From NCBI RefSeq assembly GCF_016615815.1, contig NZ_CP067112.1, positions 558,001 to 622,000 on the forward strand: a stretch of 64,000 bases of DNA, in the 5' to 3' direction. The translations under genes were made by a program, and so were the position numbers. The stretch is from Luteimonas sp. MC1572 (GTDB lineage Bacteria; Pseudomonadota; Gammaproteobacteria; Xanthomonadales; Xanthomonadaceae). The notes beneath the pieces are model-generated. The model saw nothing but the letters and a program-made list of their open reading frames with translations, did not search any database and had not been told where the DNA came from. Shown in pieces: positions 45,958 through 54,293 of the stretch (its first letter is position 1; each line of letters begins with the position of its first letter).

Positions 45958-47841
45958 ATGAACTTCTTCGAGCAGCAGGCCCGGGCCAGGCGCACCAGTA
46001 GCCGCCTGGTCATCCTGTTCGCGCTGGCAGTGGCCGGCATCGTGCTGGCCGTCGATCTGGCGGTGCTCGTGTTCTTCGGCGCGCACTGGGGCGTGCTGGG
46101 GTTCACCACCCTGGCGACGCTGGCGGTGATCGGTCTCGGTTCGCTGTACCGGATGGCGTCGCTGCGCGGCGGGGGAGACGCGGTCGCGCTGCAGTTCGGT
46201 GGCGTGCCCGTGCCGGAGGACACCAGCGACCGCAACCTCAGGCGGCTGCGCAACGTGGTCGAGGAGATCGCGATCGCCTCCGGCGTGCCGGTCCCCAAGC
46301 TCTACGTGCTCGAGGACGAAACGGCGATCAACGCCTTCGCCGCCGGCTACTCGCCGTCCGACGCCGCGATCGCGGTCACGCGCGGTGCGCTCGACCGCCT
46401 CAACCGCGACGAGCTTCAGGGCGTCATCGCGCATGAGTTCAGCCACGTGCTCAACGGCGACATGCGCCTCAGCATCCGCCTGATCGGCGTGCTGTTCGGC
46501 ATCCTCATGATCAGCCTGATCGGCCGCAAGATCCTGTGGCTCGGTGGCGGCCGCAGCCGCAACGGCGCCGCGATCATGGTCGCCGCGCTGGTGGCGCTGG
46601 CGGTCGGCAGCATCGGCCTGCTGTTCGGCCGCATGATCAAGGCCAGCGTCAGCCGCACGCGCGAACGCCTGGCCGATGCCTCGGCGGTGCAGTTCACGCG
46701 CCAGACCTCCGGCCTCGCCGGTGCGCTGAAGAAGATCGCCGGGCTGCCGGCCGGCGCGCGCCTCAACGACCGCGCCGACGCCGAGGAGGCCAGCCACATG
46801 CTGTTCGGTGACGGCGTGGGGTTGAGCGGACTGTTCGCCACGCATCCGCCGCTGCTCGAGCGGATCCAGGCGCTGGAGCCGTCGTTCCGCGCCGACCAGC
46901 TCGAACACCTGCGCGCGCAGTGGATGGTCGCGCCGCCGTCGGGGCTGGAAGAAGACGTGCGGCTGGGCTTCGACAGCCAGGCCGGTGGGCTTCCGGCGCG
47001 CGACGCGCGCATCAACATCACCCCGCCCATGGTGGCCGCCCAGGTCGCCAACCCCGAGCCCGGCGACTACCTGCGCGCCGACGCGATCGCGCGCAGCCTG
47101 CCGGCGCCGCTGCGCGCGCTGGCGCAGTCGCGCGAAACCGTGGTGCCGCTGCTGATCGGGCTGCTGCTCGATGCCGATGACACGATCCGCACGCGCCAGG
47201 CCACCGAGGCCAGCGCGCGCCTGGGCCACGTCGTGGCCGATGCCGCCATGGCGCTGCAGCGCGGCGAGCTGGCCGGCCTGCACCCGATGTTGCGCCTGCC
47301 GCTGGCCGCGATCGCCTTCCCCGTGCTGCGCCGCAGGCCGCGCCCGGAGCTGGAGTCGATCCTCGATACCGTGCACGCCATGGTCCACTGCGATGGACGC
47401 GTGTCGCTGTTCGAATACTGCATGGCGCGACTGCTCGAAGTGCAGCTGCGCGAGTCCCTGGATCCGCGCCGCCACGCGCGCTTCGGCCGCCGCAAGCCGG
47501 ACAGCCTGCGCGAGGAGTTCGCCACGCTGCTCGCGGTTGTCGCGCAGGCCGGCAATCCCGACGATCGCGCCGAGGCCCAGCGCGCCTATCTCGCCGGCCT
47601 GCAGCGCGTGCTGCCGCGTGACCACCTGCCGTACGCGCCACCGGCCGATGGCGTGCTGGCCCTGGATGACGTCTGGCCGGCGCTGGACGGACTGGAGCCG
47701 CTTGCCAAGCAGATGATGGTCGAGGCGGTGACCGCGGCGGCCAGCCACGATGGCCGCATCTCGGTGGCCGAGGCGGAGCTGCTGCGCACGATCTGCGCGG
47801 TGCTGCACTGCCCGCTGCCACCGATGCTCGAGCACGGCTGA
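45958..47841 (+). CDS. M48-family membrane metallopeptidase with long C-terminal extension
   Basis: A 627-aa inner-membrane zinc protease. Two membrane segments near the N-terminus (about 18-60), the M48 zinc motif VIAHEFSHVLNGDMR (HEFSH about 159-163), two further segments (LIGVLFGILMISLIG; AAIMVAALVALAVGS) and RTRERLADASAVQFT with the third ligand region. After about residue 330 there is a 300-residue extension with two acidic patches, VHCDGRVSLFEYCMARLLEV and HDGRISVAEAELLRTICAVL, similar to TerB-like domains. This extension is unlike HtpX (about 290 aa). It follows lemA in an operon. Confidence 0.92.
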   Translation: MNFFEQQARARRTSSRLVILFALAVAGIVLAVDLAVLVFFGAHWGVLGFTTLATLAVIGLGSLYRMASLRGGGDAVALQFGGVPVPEDTSDRNLRRLRNVVEEIAIASGVPVPKLYVLEDETAINAFAAGYSPSDAAIAVTRGALDRLNRDELQGVIAHEFSHVLNGDMRLSIRLIGVLFGILMISLIGRKILWLGGGRSRNGAAIMVAALVALAVGSIGLLFGRMIKASVSRTRERLADASAVQFTRQTSGLAGALKKIAGLPAGARLNDRADAEEASHMLFGDGVGLSGLFATHPPLLERIQALEPSFRADQLEHLRAQWMVAPPSGLEEDVRLGFDSQAGGLPARDARINITPPMVAAQVANPEPGDYLRADAIARSLPAPLRALAQSRETVVPLLIGLLLDADDTIRTRQATEASARLGHVVADAAMALQRGELAGLHPMLRLPLAAIAFPVLRRRPRPELESILDTVHAMVHCDGRVSLFEYCMARLLEVQLRESLDPRRHARFGRRKPDSLREEFATLLAVVAQAGNPDDRAEAQRAYLAGLQRVLPRDHLPYAPPADGVLALDDVWPALDGLEPLAKQMMVEAVTAAASHDGRISVAEAELLRTICAVLHCPLPPMLEHG

Positions 47842-47867
47842 GCGATCCGCCAGATGGCAGCACAACA

Positions 47868-49229
47868 ATGAGCAAGGTGACGGCCGGGGACACCCGGCGG
47901 TTTGGGCGTTTCCGCGCCGAGCTGGGAGCATCGCCGCAGCTGTGGTGGGCGATGCTGTATTTCTTCTGCCTGCTCTGCGGCTACTACGTGCTGCGCCCGG
48001 TGCGCGACGCCATGGGATCGTCCGCCGATGCGGCGGCGGTGTTCCCGCGCGGACTGATCGCGCTTGGCGAACGGCACGGCTTCGCGGTCGGCGACTTCAC
48101 CCTGCAGCTGCTGTTCACCGCCACGTTCATCGCGATGGTCCTGCTGCAGCCGCTGTACGGCGCGCTGGTGTCGCGCTTCCCGCGCCGCGTGTTCCTGCCG
48201 GCGGTGTACCTGGTCTTCATCGGCTGCCTGCTCGGATTCTGGTGGGCGTTCGACAGCGGCGCCGCCGGTCGTGGCGCGCTGTTCTTCGTCTGGGTGGCGG
48301 TGTTCAACCTGTTCGCGGTCACGGTGTTCTGGAGCTTCATGGCCGACGTGTTCGACAACGCACACGCCAAGCAGGTCTACGGCTACATCGGTGCCGGCGG
48401 CACGGTGGGCGCGCTGCTCGGTCCGGCGATCACCCGGGTACTGGTGGAGCCGGTGGGCGTGGCCAACCTGCTGCTGGTCTCCGCCGGCTTCCTCTGCGTG
48501 TGCCTGTTGTGCATCTACAAGCTGCGGCCGTGGGCGAAGCGGCGCGAGCAGGCGCAGGGCAACGGCGACGGCCGGCCGATGGGCGGGTCCGTGCTCGCCG
48601 GCCTGCGCCTGGTCTGGCAGCGTCCGCTGCTGCGCGCGCTGGCCGTGCTGATGTTCTTCGGGGTCGGCGTGGGCACGATCCTCTACAACGAGCAGGCGGC
48701 GATCGCGCGCGCCGCGTTCGCGACCGCCGAGGCGCGCACCGCGTACTACTCGATGATCGACGGCGCGATCAACCTGCTGACCATCCTGGTGCAGCTGCTG
48801 TTGACCCGGTTCCTGCTGCAGCGCTACGGCATCGCACCGCTGCTGCTTCTGCCGGCGCTGGCGATCGTGCTGGGTTTCGCGCTGCTGTCGGCGTCGCCGC
48901 TGCCGGTGCTGGTGGCGATGGTGCAGATCGTCACCCGGGCGAGCGAGTTCTCGCTCGCCAAGCCGGCACGGGAGACCGTGTACACGCGCGTCGACCGCGA
49001 GGAGCGCTACAAGGCGAAGGCGGTGATCGACACGGCGATCTACCGGGGCGGTGACCTGACCTTCGTCTGGGCGCACAAGGCGCTGTCGGCGCTGGGGTCG
49101 CACGTGGTGTTCATGGCCGGCCTGGGCATCGCCCTGGGCATGACCTACGGCGCATGGCGCGTGGTGCGCGCCGAGCGCAGTCTCCCGCAGGACACCCGCG
49201 TGGAGCCCGAGCATGGCAAGTCGACGTGA
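47868..49229 (+). CDS. MFS/ADP-ATP-translocase-like membrane transporter
   Basis: A 453-aa protein with about twelve membrane segments. It starts WWAMLYFFCLLCGYYVLRPV RDAMG, a pattern shared by NTT-type ATP/ADP antiporters and an MFS subgroup of proteobacteria, with YGYIGAGGTVGALLGPAIT in the middle. The substrate is unknown. Its gene ends 17 bases inside the next gene. A weak ribosome site precedes the ATG, so translation may be coupled to the peptidase gene 26 bases upstream. Confidence 0.82.
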   Translation: MSKVTAGDTRRFGRFRAELGASPQLWWAMLYFFCLLCGYYVLRPVRDAMGSSADAAAVFPRGLIALGERHGFAVGDFTLQLLFTATFIAMVLLQPLYGALVSRFPRRVFLPAVYLVFIGCLLGFWWAFDSGAAGRGALFFVWVAVFNLFAVTVFWSFMADVFDNAHAKQVYGYIGAGGTVGALLGPAITRVLVEPVGVANLLLVSAGFLCVCLLCIYKLRPWAKRREQAQGNGDGRPMGGSVLAGLRLVWQRPLLRALAVLMFFGVGVGTILYNEQAAIARAAFATAEARTAYYSMIDGAINLLTILVQLLLTRFLLQRYGIAPLLLLPALAIVLGFALLSASPLPVLVAMVQIVTRASEFSLAKPARETVYTRVDREERYKAKAVIDTAIYRGGDLTFVWAHKALSALGSHVVFMAGLGIALGMTYGAWRVVRAERSLPQDTRVEPEHGKST

Positions 49230-50397
49230 ACTGTTGAAGGCAGGCCTGGCCTGTGCCGTAGCCGCCGCCTTGCCGGCGTGCGCGCGTACCGCGGCCAGGG
49301 ATGCCGCGCCCGCCGGCGGCACGCCGCTGAAGATCCTGGTGCTGGGTGGGACAGGCTTCCTCGGCCCGCATTTCGTCGCCGCCGCACGTGCGCGCGGCCA
49401 TGCGCTGACCCTGTTCAATCGCGGCAAGAGCAACCCGGGCCGTTTCGAGGGTGAAGAGTTCGCCGATATCGAACAGCTGCGCGGCGACCGCAAGGTCGAC
49501 CTGTCGGCGCTTGGCGACACGCGCCGCTGGGACGCGGTACTCGACACTTCGGCCTACATACCGGGCGACGTCACGCGGTCGGCGCGACTGCTGGCGAAGC
49601 GGGTGGACCGCTACCTGGTCGTCTCTTCGATCTCGGTGTACGCGAAGACCGACACGCCGGGGCAGGGCGAAGACGCGCCGCTGGCGACGCTCGCCGACCC
49701 GACGGTGACCGAAGTGAGCGGTGAGACCTACGGCGCGCTGAAGGCGTTGTGCGAGCGCGCAGCGGAAGCCGAGCTGCCGGGCCGCACGATGGTGGTGCGC
49801 CCCGGCCTGATCGTCGGTCCCGGCGACACCACCGATCGTTTCACTTACTGGCCGGCGCGCGCCGATCGCGGCGGCGAAATCCTCGCGCCGGGTTCGACCG
49901 ACGATCCGACGCAGTTCATCGACGTGCGCGACCTGGCCGATTTCCTGCTGCTGGCGCTCGAGCAGCGCCACACGGGCATCGTCAACGCCGACGCGCCCGC
50001 GGGTTCGATCACCATGGGCCGGCTGCTGGCGACCTGCCAGGAGGTATCGCGTCGCATGAACACCATCCAGTGCGTGCGCGCGCCGTGTCCGCAGCCGCCG
50101 GGCCACGATTCGACGCTGACCTGGGTGGCGGCCGAATTCCTCGAGGCGCAGGGCGTGTCCGCCTGGCAGGACATGCCGGCGTGGATTCCCGCGGAAGGCG
50201 ACTACGCCGGTTTCGGACGCATCAGCACGGCACGCGCGCAGGCGCTGGGATTGCGCACGCGTCCGCTGGACGACACGGTGGCCGCGACACTGGAGTACTG
50301 GCACTCGCTGCCGGACGAGCGCAAGGCGCAGCCCAAGGCCGGGCTGTCGCCGCAACGCGAGGCCGAGGTACTCCAGGCTTGGCACGCACACCGCTGA
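49213..50397 (+). CDS. Tat-exported NAD-dependent epimerase/dehydratase (SDR)
   Basis: A 394-aa extended short-chain dehydrogenase/epimerase-like protein. N-terminal MASRRELLKAGLACAVAAAL is a twin-arginine signal, and PACARTA resembles a lipobox, so the protein is probably exported folded, perhaps as a lipoprotein. The NAD-binding motif is LVLGGTGFLGPHFVAAA; VSSISVYAKTDTPG and ETYGALKALCERA hold the Ser-Tyr-x3-Lys pattern (YGALK). Exported SDRs are uncommon. The gene overlaps the transporter gene by 17 bases. Confidence 0.88.
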   Translation: MASRRELLKAGLACAVAAALPACARTAARDAAPAGGTPLKILVLGGTGFLGPHFVAAARARGHALTLFNRGKSNPGRFEGEEFADIEQLRGDRKVDLSALGDTRRWDAVLDTSAYIPGDVTRSARLLAKRVDRYLVVSSISVYAKTDTPGQGEDAPLATLADPTVTEVSGETYGALKALCERAAEAELPGRTMVVRPGLIVGPGDTTDRFTYWPARADRGGEILAPGSTDDPTQFIDVRDLADFLLLALEQRHTGIVNADAPAGSITMGRLLATCQEVSRRMNTIQCVRAPCPQPPGHDSTLTWVAAEFLEAQGVSAWQDMPAWIPAEGDYAGFGRISTARAQALGLRTRPLDDTVAATLEYWHSLPDERKAQPKAGLSPQREAEVLQAWHAHR

Positions 50398-50406
50398 GGC
50401 GCGCGC

Positions 50407-50892
50407 TCAGGGATTCGGCGCGCCCATCGGGCGTGGCGAAAGCCACATCGAGATCCGCGCACGGAATACCGGGTCGCCCGCGGCATCGCTGACCACCACG
50501 TCCACCGGCAGCGCATAGCCCTGGTCCGCGCCCACCACCGGCTGCGCCGGTGTTGCCACCGCGCGCATCGTGCCCACCGCCTTCTTCAGGTATTCCACCT
50601 GCATGCCCTTGGGAATCCAGCGCATCGATGGCGGCAGGCTGGCGTCGGTCACCAGCCCGCCGCTGAGTTCGGCGAGGTTGCAAAGCGCGATCGCGTGCAC
50701 GGTGTCGATGTGGTTGCTCACGCGCCGGCGGTGGCGCAACGTCGCTTCACAGCGACCGGGCTCGAGGCGTTCCACCAGCGGCGAGATGCTGGCGAAGTAG
50801 GGCGCCTTCAGGCACACCAGGCGCGAGAACAGCCAGCGCCCGCCCGGCCAGCGGCTGAAGCGGCGATGCAGCGCGATGAGGCGGTTTTGCAT
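50407..50892 (-). CDS. Hotdog-fold protein (DUF4442/thioesterase-like)
   Basis: A 161-aa protein with hotdog-fold character: RRRVSNHIDTVHAIALCNLAELSGG resembles the catalytic helix of DUF4442 thioesterases, followed by WIPKGMQVEYLKKAVGTMRA. It lies 53 bases downstream of fadE on the same strand, which suggests a role in acyl-CoA metabolism such as thioester hydrolysis. It is convergent with the SDR gene, with a 9-base gap. Confidence 0.8.
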   Translation of the reverse strand: MQNRLIALHRRFSRWPGGRWLFSRLVCLKAPYFASISPLVERLEPGRCEATLRHRRRVSNHIDTVHAIALCNLAELSGGLVTDASLPPSMRWIPKGMQVEYLKKAVGTMRAVATPAQPVVGADQGYALPVDVVVSDAAGDPVFRARISMWLSPRPMGAPNP

Positions 50893-50945
50893 GCGCGTCT
50901 CCCGCGCCTGCGACGTTGCGCAGGCGCGACGGGGCTGTTGCTGCG

Positions 50946-53420
50946 TCAGGCGGCTTCGCGCGATGACGCCGGCTGCGAGGCGTCGCGATAGGTCGCCGCG
51001 CGCAGCTCATGGACGTCGAAGTCGTCGACGGTGATCGCGTCGAGCGTCAGCTCGCGCAACTCCTCCAGCTGGGTGCGCTCTTCGGCACTGATCCAGCCCT
51101 CGCGCACGCCCTCGTCGAGCTGGGACGCGAAGTCCAGCGCCTCGATGCCCTTGTTCTTCAGGGCCTTGAGGAACTTGCGCTCCACCGGTTCGGCCGCGAC
51201 CGCCGCCGCGAGGCTCGCATTGATGCGGCCCGCGGGGTTGTTCTCGCAGGGCGTGGTGAACACGCCGTGCGCGATGCGGTCGCGCGCCTCGTTGGGCGTC
51301 ATCAGCAGCGCGGCGACGCGATGGCCGAGGCGGTCGCCGGGCGCTTCGGCGCGACGGCCGAGCGGGAAGATCAGCGCCCACATCAGCCAGCCCACCGGGC
51401 GGATCGGGAAGTTGCGCAGCGCGGCCGACAGCGCGGTCTCGATCTGGTGGATGCTGTCGTGGAAGGCCCACGCGAGCAGCGGCTGGTCGGCCACCGGCGC
51501 GCCATCGTCGTGGTAGCGCTTGAGCATCGCGCTGGTCATGTACAGGTGGCTGAGCACGTCGCCCAGGCGCCCGGACAGCGACTCCTTGAACTTGAGCTTG
51601 CCGCCCAGCATCAGCATCGAAACGTCGGCCATCAGCGCGAGGTTGGCTGAGTGGCGATCGAGCTTGCGGAAGAAACGCCGCGTGTAGTCGTCGCCCGGCG
51701 CCTTGCCGAAGCGCGCCGCGGTCACCCCGTACCACAGCGAGCGCACGGCATTGGAGATCGCGAAGCCGACATGGCCGAACAGGCTGCGGTCGAACGCGTC
51801 CAGCCCGGCCTGCACGTCGGGATCCTGAGCCGCCTTCATTTCCTTCATCACCCAAGGATGGCAGAGGATCGCGCCCTGGCCGAAGATCAACAGGCTGCGC
51901 GTCATGATGTTGGCGCCTTCCACCGTGATCGCGATCGGCGACGCCTGCCAGGAGCGGCCGGCGAAGTTGCGCGGGCCGAGGATGATGCCCTTGCCGCCGA
52001 TCACGTCCATGACGTCCTTGGCAACCTGGCGGCCCATTTCGGTGCAGTGGTACTTGGCGATTGCCGACGGCACCGCGGGCACGTCGCCGCGGTCGACTGC
52101 CGCCGCCGTCGCCTGCGAGAGCGCGCTGATCGCATAGGCCTTGCCACCGATGCGTGCGAGCGCCTCCTCCACGCCCTCGAAGCGGCCGATCGACAGGCCG
52201 AACTGCTTGCGGATGCGCGCATAGGCGCCGGTGGTGATCGCGCCCATCTTGGCGCCGCCACTGGCGGTGGACGGCAGCGTGATCGAGCGGCCGATCGACA
52301 GGCACTCGCTGAGCATGCGCCAGCCCTCGCCGAAGCCGTTTTCCTCGCCGATGATCTGGCTGAGCGGCACGAACACGTCCTTGCCGCGGAGCGGGCCGTT
52401 CTGGAACGGCGAGTTGAGCGGGAAGTGGCGACGGCCGATTTCCATGCCTTCGACGTCGCGCGGCACCAGCGCCAGGGTGATGCCGATATCGCGGGTGTCG
52501 CCGAGCAGCCCGTCCGGGTCGTACATGCGGAACGCCAGGCCGATCAGCGTGGCGACCGGTGCCAGCGTGATGTAGCGCTTGTCGAAGGTGAGCCTGACGC
52601 CGAGCACCTGCGCGCCGCCCCAATCGCCCTTGCAGACGATGCCGAAATCGGGAATCGAGGTGGCGTCCGAGCCCGCGAACGGCCCGGTCAGGCCGAAGCA
52701 CGGGACTTCGGTGCCGTCGGCAAGGCGCGGCAGGTAGTAATCCTTCTGCTGCTCGGTGCCGTAATGCATGAGCAGCTCGCCGGGACCGAGCGAATTGGGC
52801 ACGCCGACGGTGGAGCTGACCACCGACGAGATCGAGGAGACCTTCTGGATGACCTTGTGGTGGGCGAGCGCCGAGAAGCCGAGGCCGCCGTAGGCCTTGG
52901 GAATGATCATGCCGAAGAACCTGTTGGCCTTGATGAACTGCCACAGCTCCGGCGACAGGTCGGCATCGACGTGGGTGATCTGCCAGTCGTTGGTCATCCG
53001 GCACAGCTCTTCCACCGGCCCGTCGAGGAACGCCTGCTCCTCGGCGGTCAGCTGCGGCTTCGGCTGCGACAGCAACATGTCCCACGCCGGCTTGCCCGAA
53101 AACAGTTCGCCTTCGAACCCGACCGAGCCCGACTCCAGCGCGATGCGCTCGGTCTGCGACAGCGGCGGCAGGATCCTGCGATAGAACTTCAGCGCGGGTG
53201 CCGTGATGAACGGCTTGCGGATCTGCGGCACCAGCAGCGGTACCGCGACCAGGGCCAGCAGAAGCGCTGCGATCACCGTCGCTGCGGTGCTGGCGCCGAG
53301 CAGGGCGCAGGCCACCAGTCCGGCGGCGGTGATCGCCACCCAGGTGGCGAGGCGCAGGCGGTGATAGGCGGCAATGGCGCCGGCCAGAAGCAGGACCAGG
53401 AACGGTGCGAGGATACTCAT
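50946..53420 (-). CDS. fadE: Acyl-CoA dehydrogenase FadE
   Basis: First step of fatty-acid beta-oxidation. The 824-aa length is that of E. coli FadE, larger than normal acyl-CoA dehydrogenases. Residues 1-60 are hydrophobic and probably a membrane anchor (MSILAPFLVLLLAGAIAAYH; WVAITAAGLVACALLG), followed by the FAD dehydrogenase core (AYGGLGFSALAHHKVIQKVS; CFGLTGPFAGSDATSI; VMDVIGGKGIILGPRNFAG) and the FadE-specific C-terminal domain. ATG at 53420 is chosen because the membrane anchor begins there. A divergent TetR-family regulator and a palindromic operator over the -10 box lie upstream. Confidence 0.95.
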   Translation of the reverse strand: MSILAPFLVLLLAGAIAAYHRLRLATWVAITAAGLVACALLGASTAATVIAALLLALVAVPLLVPQIRKPFITAPALKFYRRILPPLSQTERIALESGSVGFEGELFSGKPAWDMLLSQPKPQLTAEEQAFLDGPVEELCRMTNDWQITHVDADLSPELWQFIKANRFFGMIIPKAYGGLGFSALAHHKVIQKVSSISSVVSSTVGVPNSLGPGELLMHYGTEQQKDYYLPRLADGTEVPCFGLTGPFAGSDATSIPDFGIVCKGDWGGAQVLGVRLTFDKRYITLAPVATLIGLAFRMYDPDGLLGDTRDIGITLALVPRDVEGMEIGRRHFPLNSPFQNGPLRGKDVFVPLSQIIGEENGFGEGWRMLSECLSIGRSITLPSTASGGAKMGAITTGAYARIRKQFGLSIGRFEGVEEALARIGGKAYAISALSQATAAAVDRGDVPAVPSAIAKYHCTEMGRQVAKDVMDVIGGKGIILGPRNFAGRSWQASPIAITVEGANIMTRSLLIFGQGAILCHPWVMKEMKAAQDPDVQAGLDAFDRSLFGHVGFAISNAVRSLWYGVTAARFGKAPGDDYTRRFFRKLDRHSANLALMADVSMLMLGGKLKFKESLSGRLGDVLSHLYMTSAMLKRYHDDGAPVADQPLLAWAFHDSIHQIETALSAALRNFPIRPVGWLMWALIFPLGRRAEAPGDRLGHRVAALLMTPNEARDRIAHGVFTTPCENNPAGRINASLAAAVAAEPVERKFLKALKNKGIEALDFASQLDEGVREGWISAEERTQLEELRELTLDAITVDDFDVHELRAATYRDASQPASSREAA

Positions 53421-53503
53421 GGCGTGGGCTCCGCGAGCGCGTGGCTCGCCTGGGGTCGGGACGAGGCCAGTGTGCACCGGCCATGACGGCGCCGGAACAT
53501 TGA

Positions 53504-53521
53504 CCATACTTTGCAGTATGG
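53504..53521. promoter_or_regulatory. TetR-type operator between fadE and its divergent regulator
   Basis: CCATACT-TTGC-AGTATGG, an 18-base palindrome with 7-base arms and a 4-base centre. It covers the predicted fadE -10 box (CATACT, complement of 53515-53520). A related half GTATGGATAC occurs at 53577-53586 just before the regulator start. Confidence 0.75.
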
Positions 53522-53544
53522 ACACTGCCGCGAGCGCGTGTCAA
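53515..53544 (-). promoter_or_regulatory. fadE promoter
   Basis: On the minus strand TTGACA (complement of 53539-53544), an 18-base spacer and CATACT (complement of 53515-53520). The -10 lies inside the palindrome, so regulator binding would block polymerase. Confidence 0.55.
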
Positions 53545-53594
53545 CGCGTCTGCAGATACTGTTCCGCACCCGGGCGTATGGATACACTCGGAGG

Positions 53595-54176
53595 ATGGAC
53601 AGCCCCCCCGCAAAGACCGAACGCACCCGCCTCAGCGCCGATGACTGGGCGGAAGCCGCGCTCGACATGATCGCCGAGCAGGGAGTGTCCGCCGTGGCGG
53701 TCGAGCCGCTGGCGCGCCGCCTGGGCGTTACGAAAGGCAGTTTCTACTGGCATTTCCCGTCCCGCGACGCGTTGCTGCAGGCGGCACTGGAACGCTGGGA
53801 GGCGGTCGAACAGGAAGACGTGTTCGGCAAGCTCGAAGCGGTGCCTGACCCCCGCGCACGGCTGCGCGCGCTGTTCCAGCTGGTGGCGCACGAGTTCAAG
53901 TCGCACGTGGTCTACAGCGCGCTGCTGAAGTCGCTCGACCATCCCGCGGTGCAGCCGGTGATCAACCGCGTCTCCGCGCGCCGCCTGGAATACCTGACCG
54001 CGTCGTTCCGCCAGACTGGGCTCGGCCGCAACGAAGCACGCCATCGCGCACGCCTGACCTATGCGGCCTACGTCGGCTTCCTGCAGCTCAACCTGCAGTT
54101 GCAGCAGCCGCGCATGCCGCAGGACGAGTTCGAGGACTACGTGGAACACCTTGCCAGGACGCTGGTACCGGGCTGA
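53595..54176 (+). CDS. TetR/AcrR-family transcriptional regulator
   Basis: A 193-aa one-component repressor. The helix-turn-helix region is AALDMIAEQGVSAVAVEPLA onward to RLGVTKGSFYWHFPSRDALL (about residues 16-60), with a helical ligand-binding C-terminal domain. GGAGG lies immediately before the ATG, an unusually short spacing; weak translation is likely. It is divergent from fadE, with the palindrome at 53504-53521 between them, so it probably represses fadE and responds to an acyl-CoA or fatty acid. That ligand is inference. Confidence 0.9.
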   Translation: MDSPPAKTERTRLSADDWAEAALDMIAEQGVSAVAVEPLARRLGVTKGSFYWHFPSRDALLQAALERWEAVEQEDVFGKLEAVPDPRARLRALFQLVAHEFKSHVVYSALLKSLDHPAVQPVINRVSARRLEYLTASFRQTGLGRNEARHRARLTYAAYVGFLQLNLQLQQPRMPQDEFEDYVEHLARTLVPG

Positions 54177-54244
54177 GGTACGTATTCGCCGCGCGCGCGG
54201 TGGACGATGCGGCACTGCGGCACGCGTCACCCGCTTCCGACGGC

Positions 54245-54250
54245 TAAAAT
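54245..54250 (+). promoter_or_regulatory. -10 box of pckG
   Basis: TAAAAT (5 of 6 to consensus) 44 bases ahead of the pckG ATG. The -35 is weak. Confidence 0.45.
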
Positions 54251-54293
54251 GCGCGGTCTTTCCAGTACTGGCGCAGCCCGGAGTCGCAAGCCA

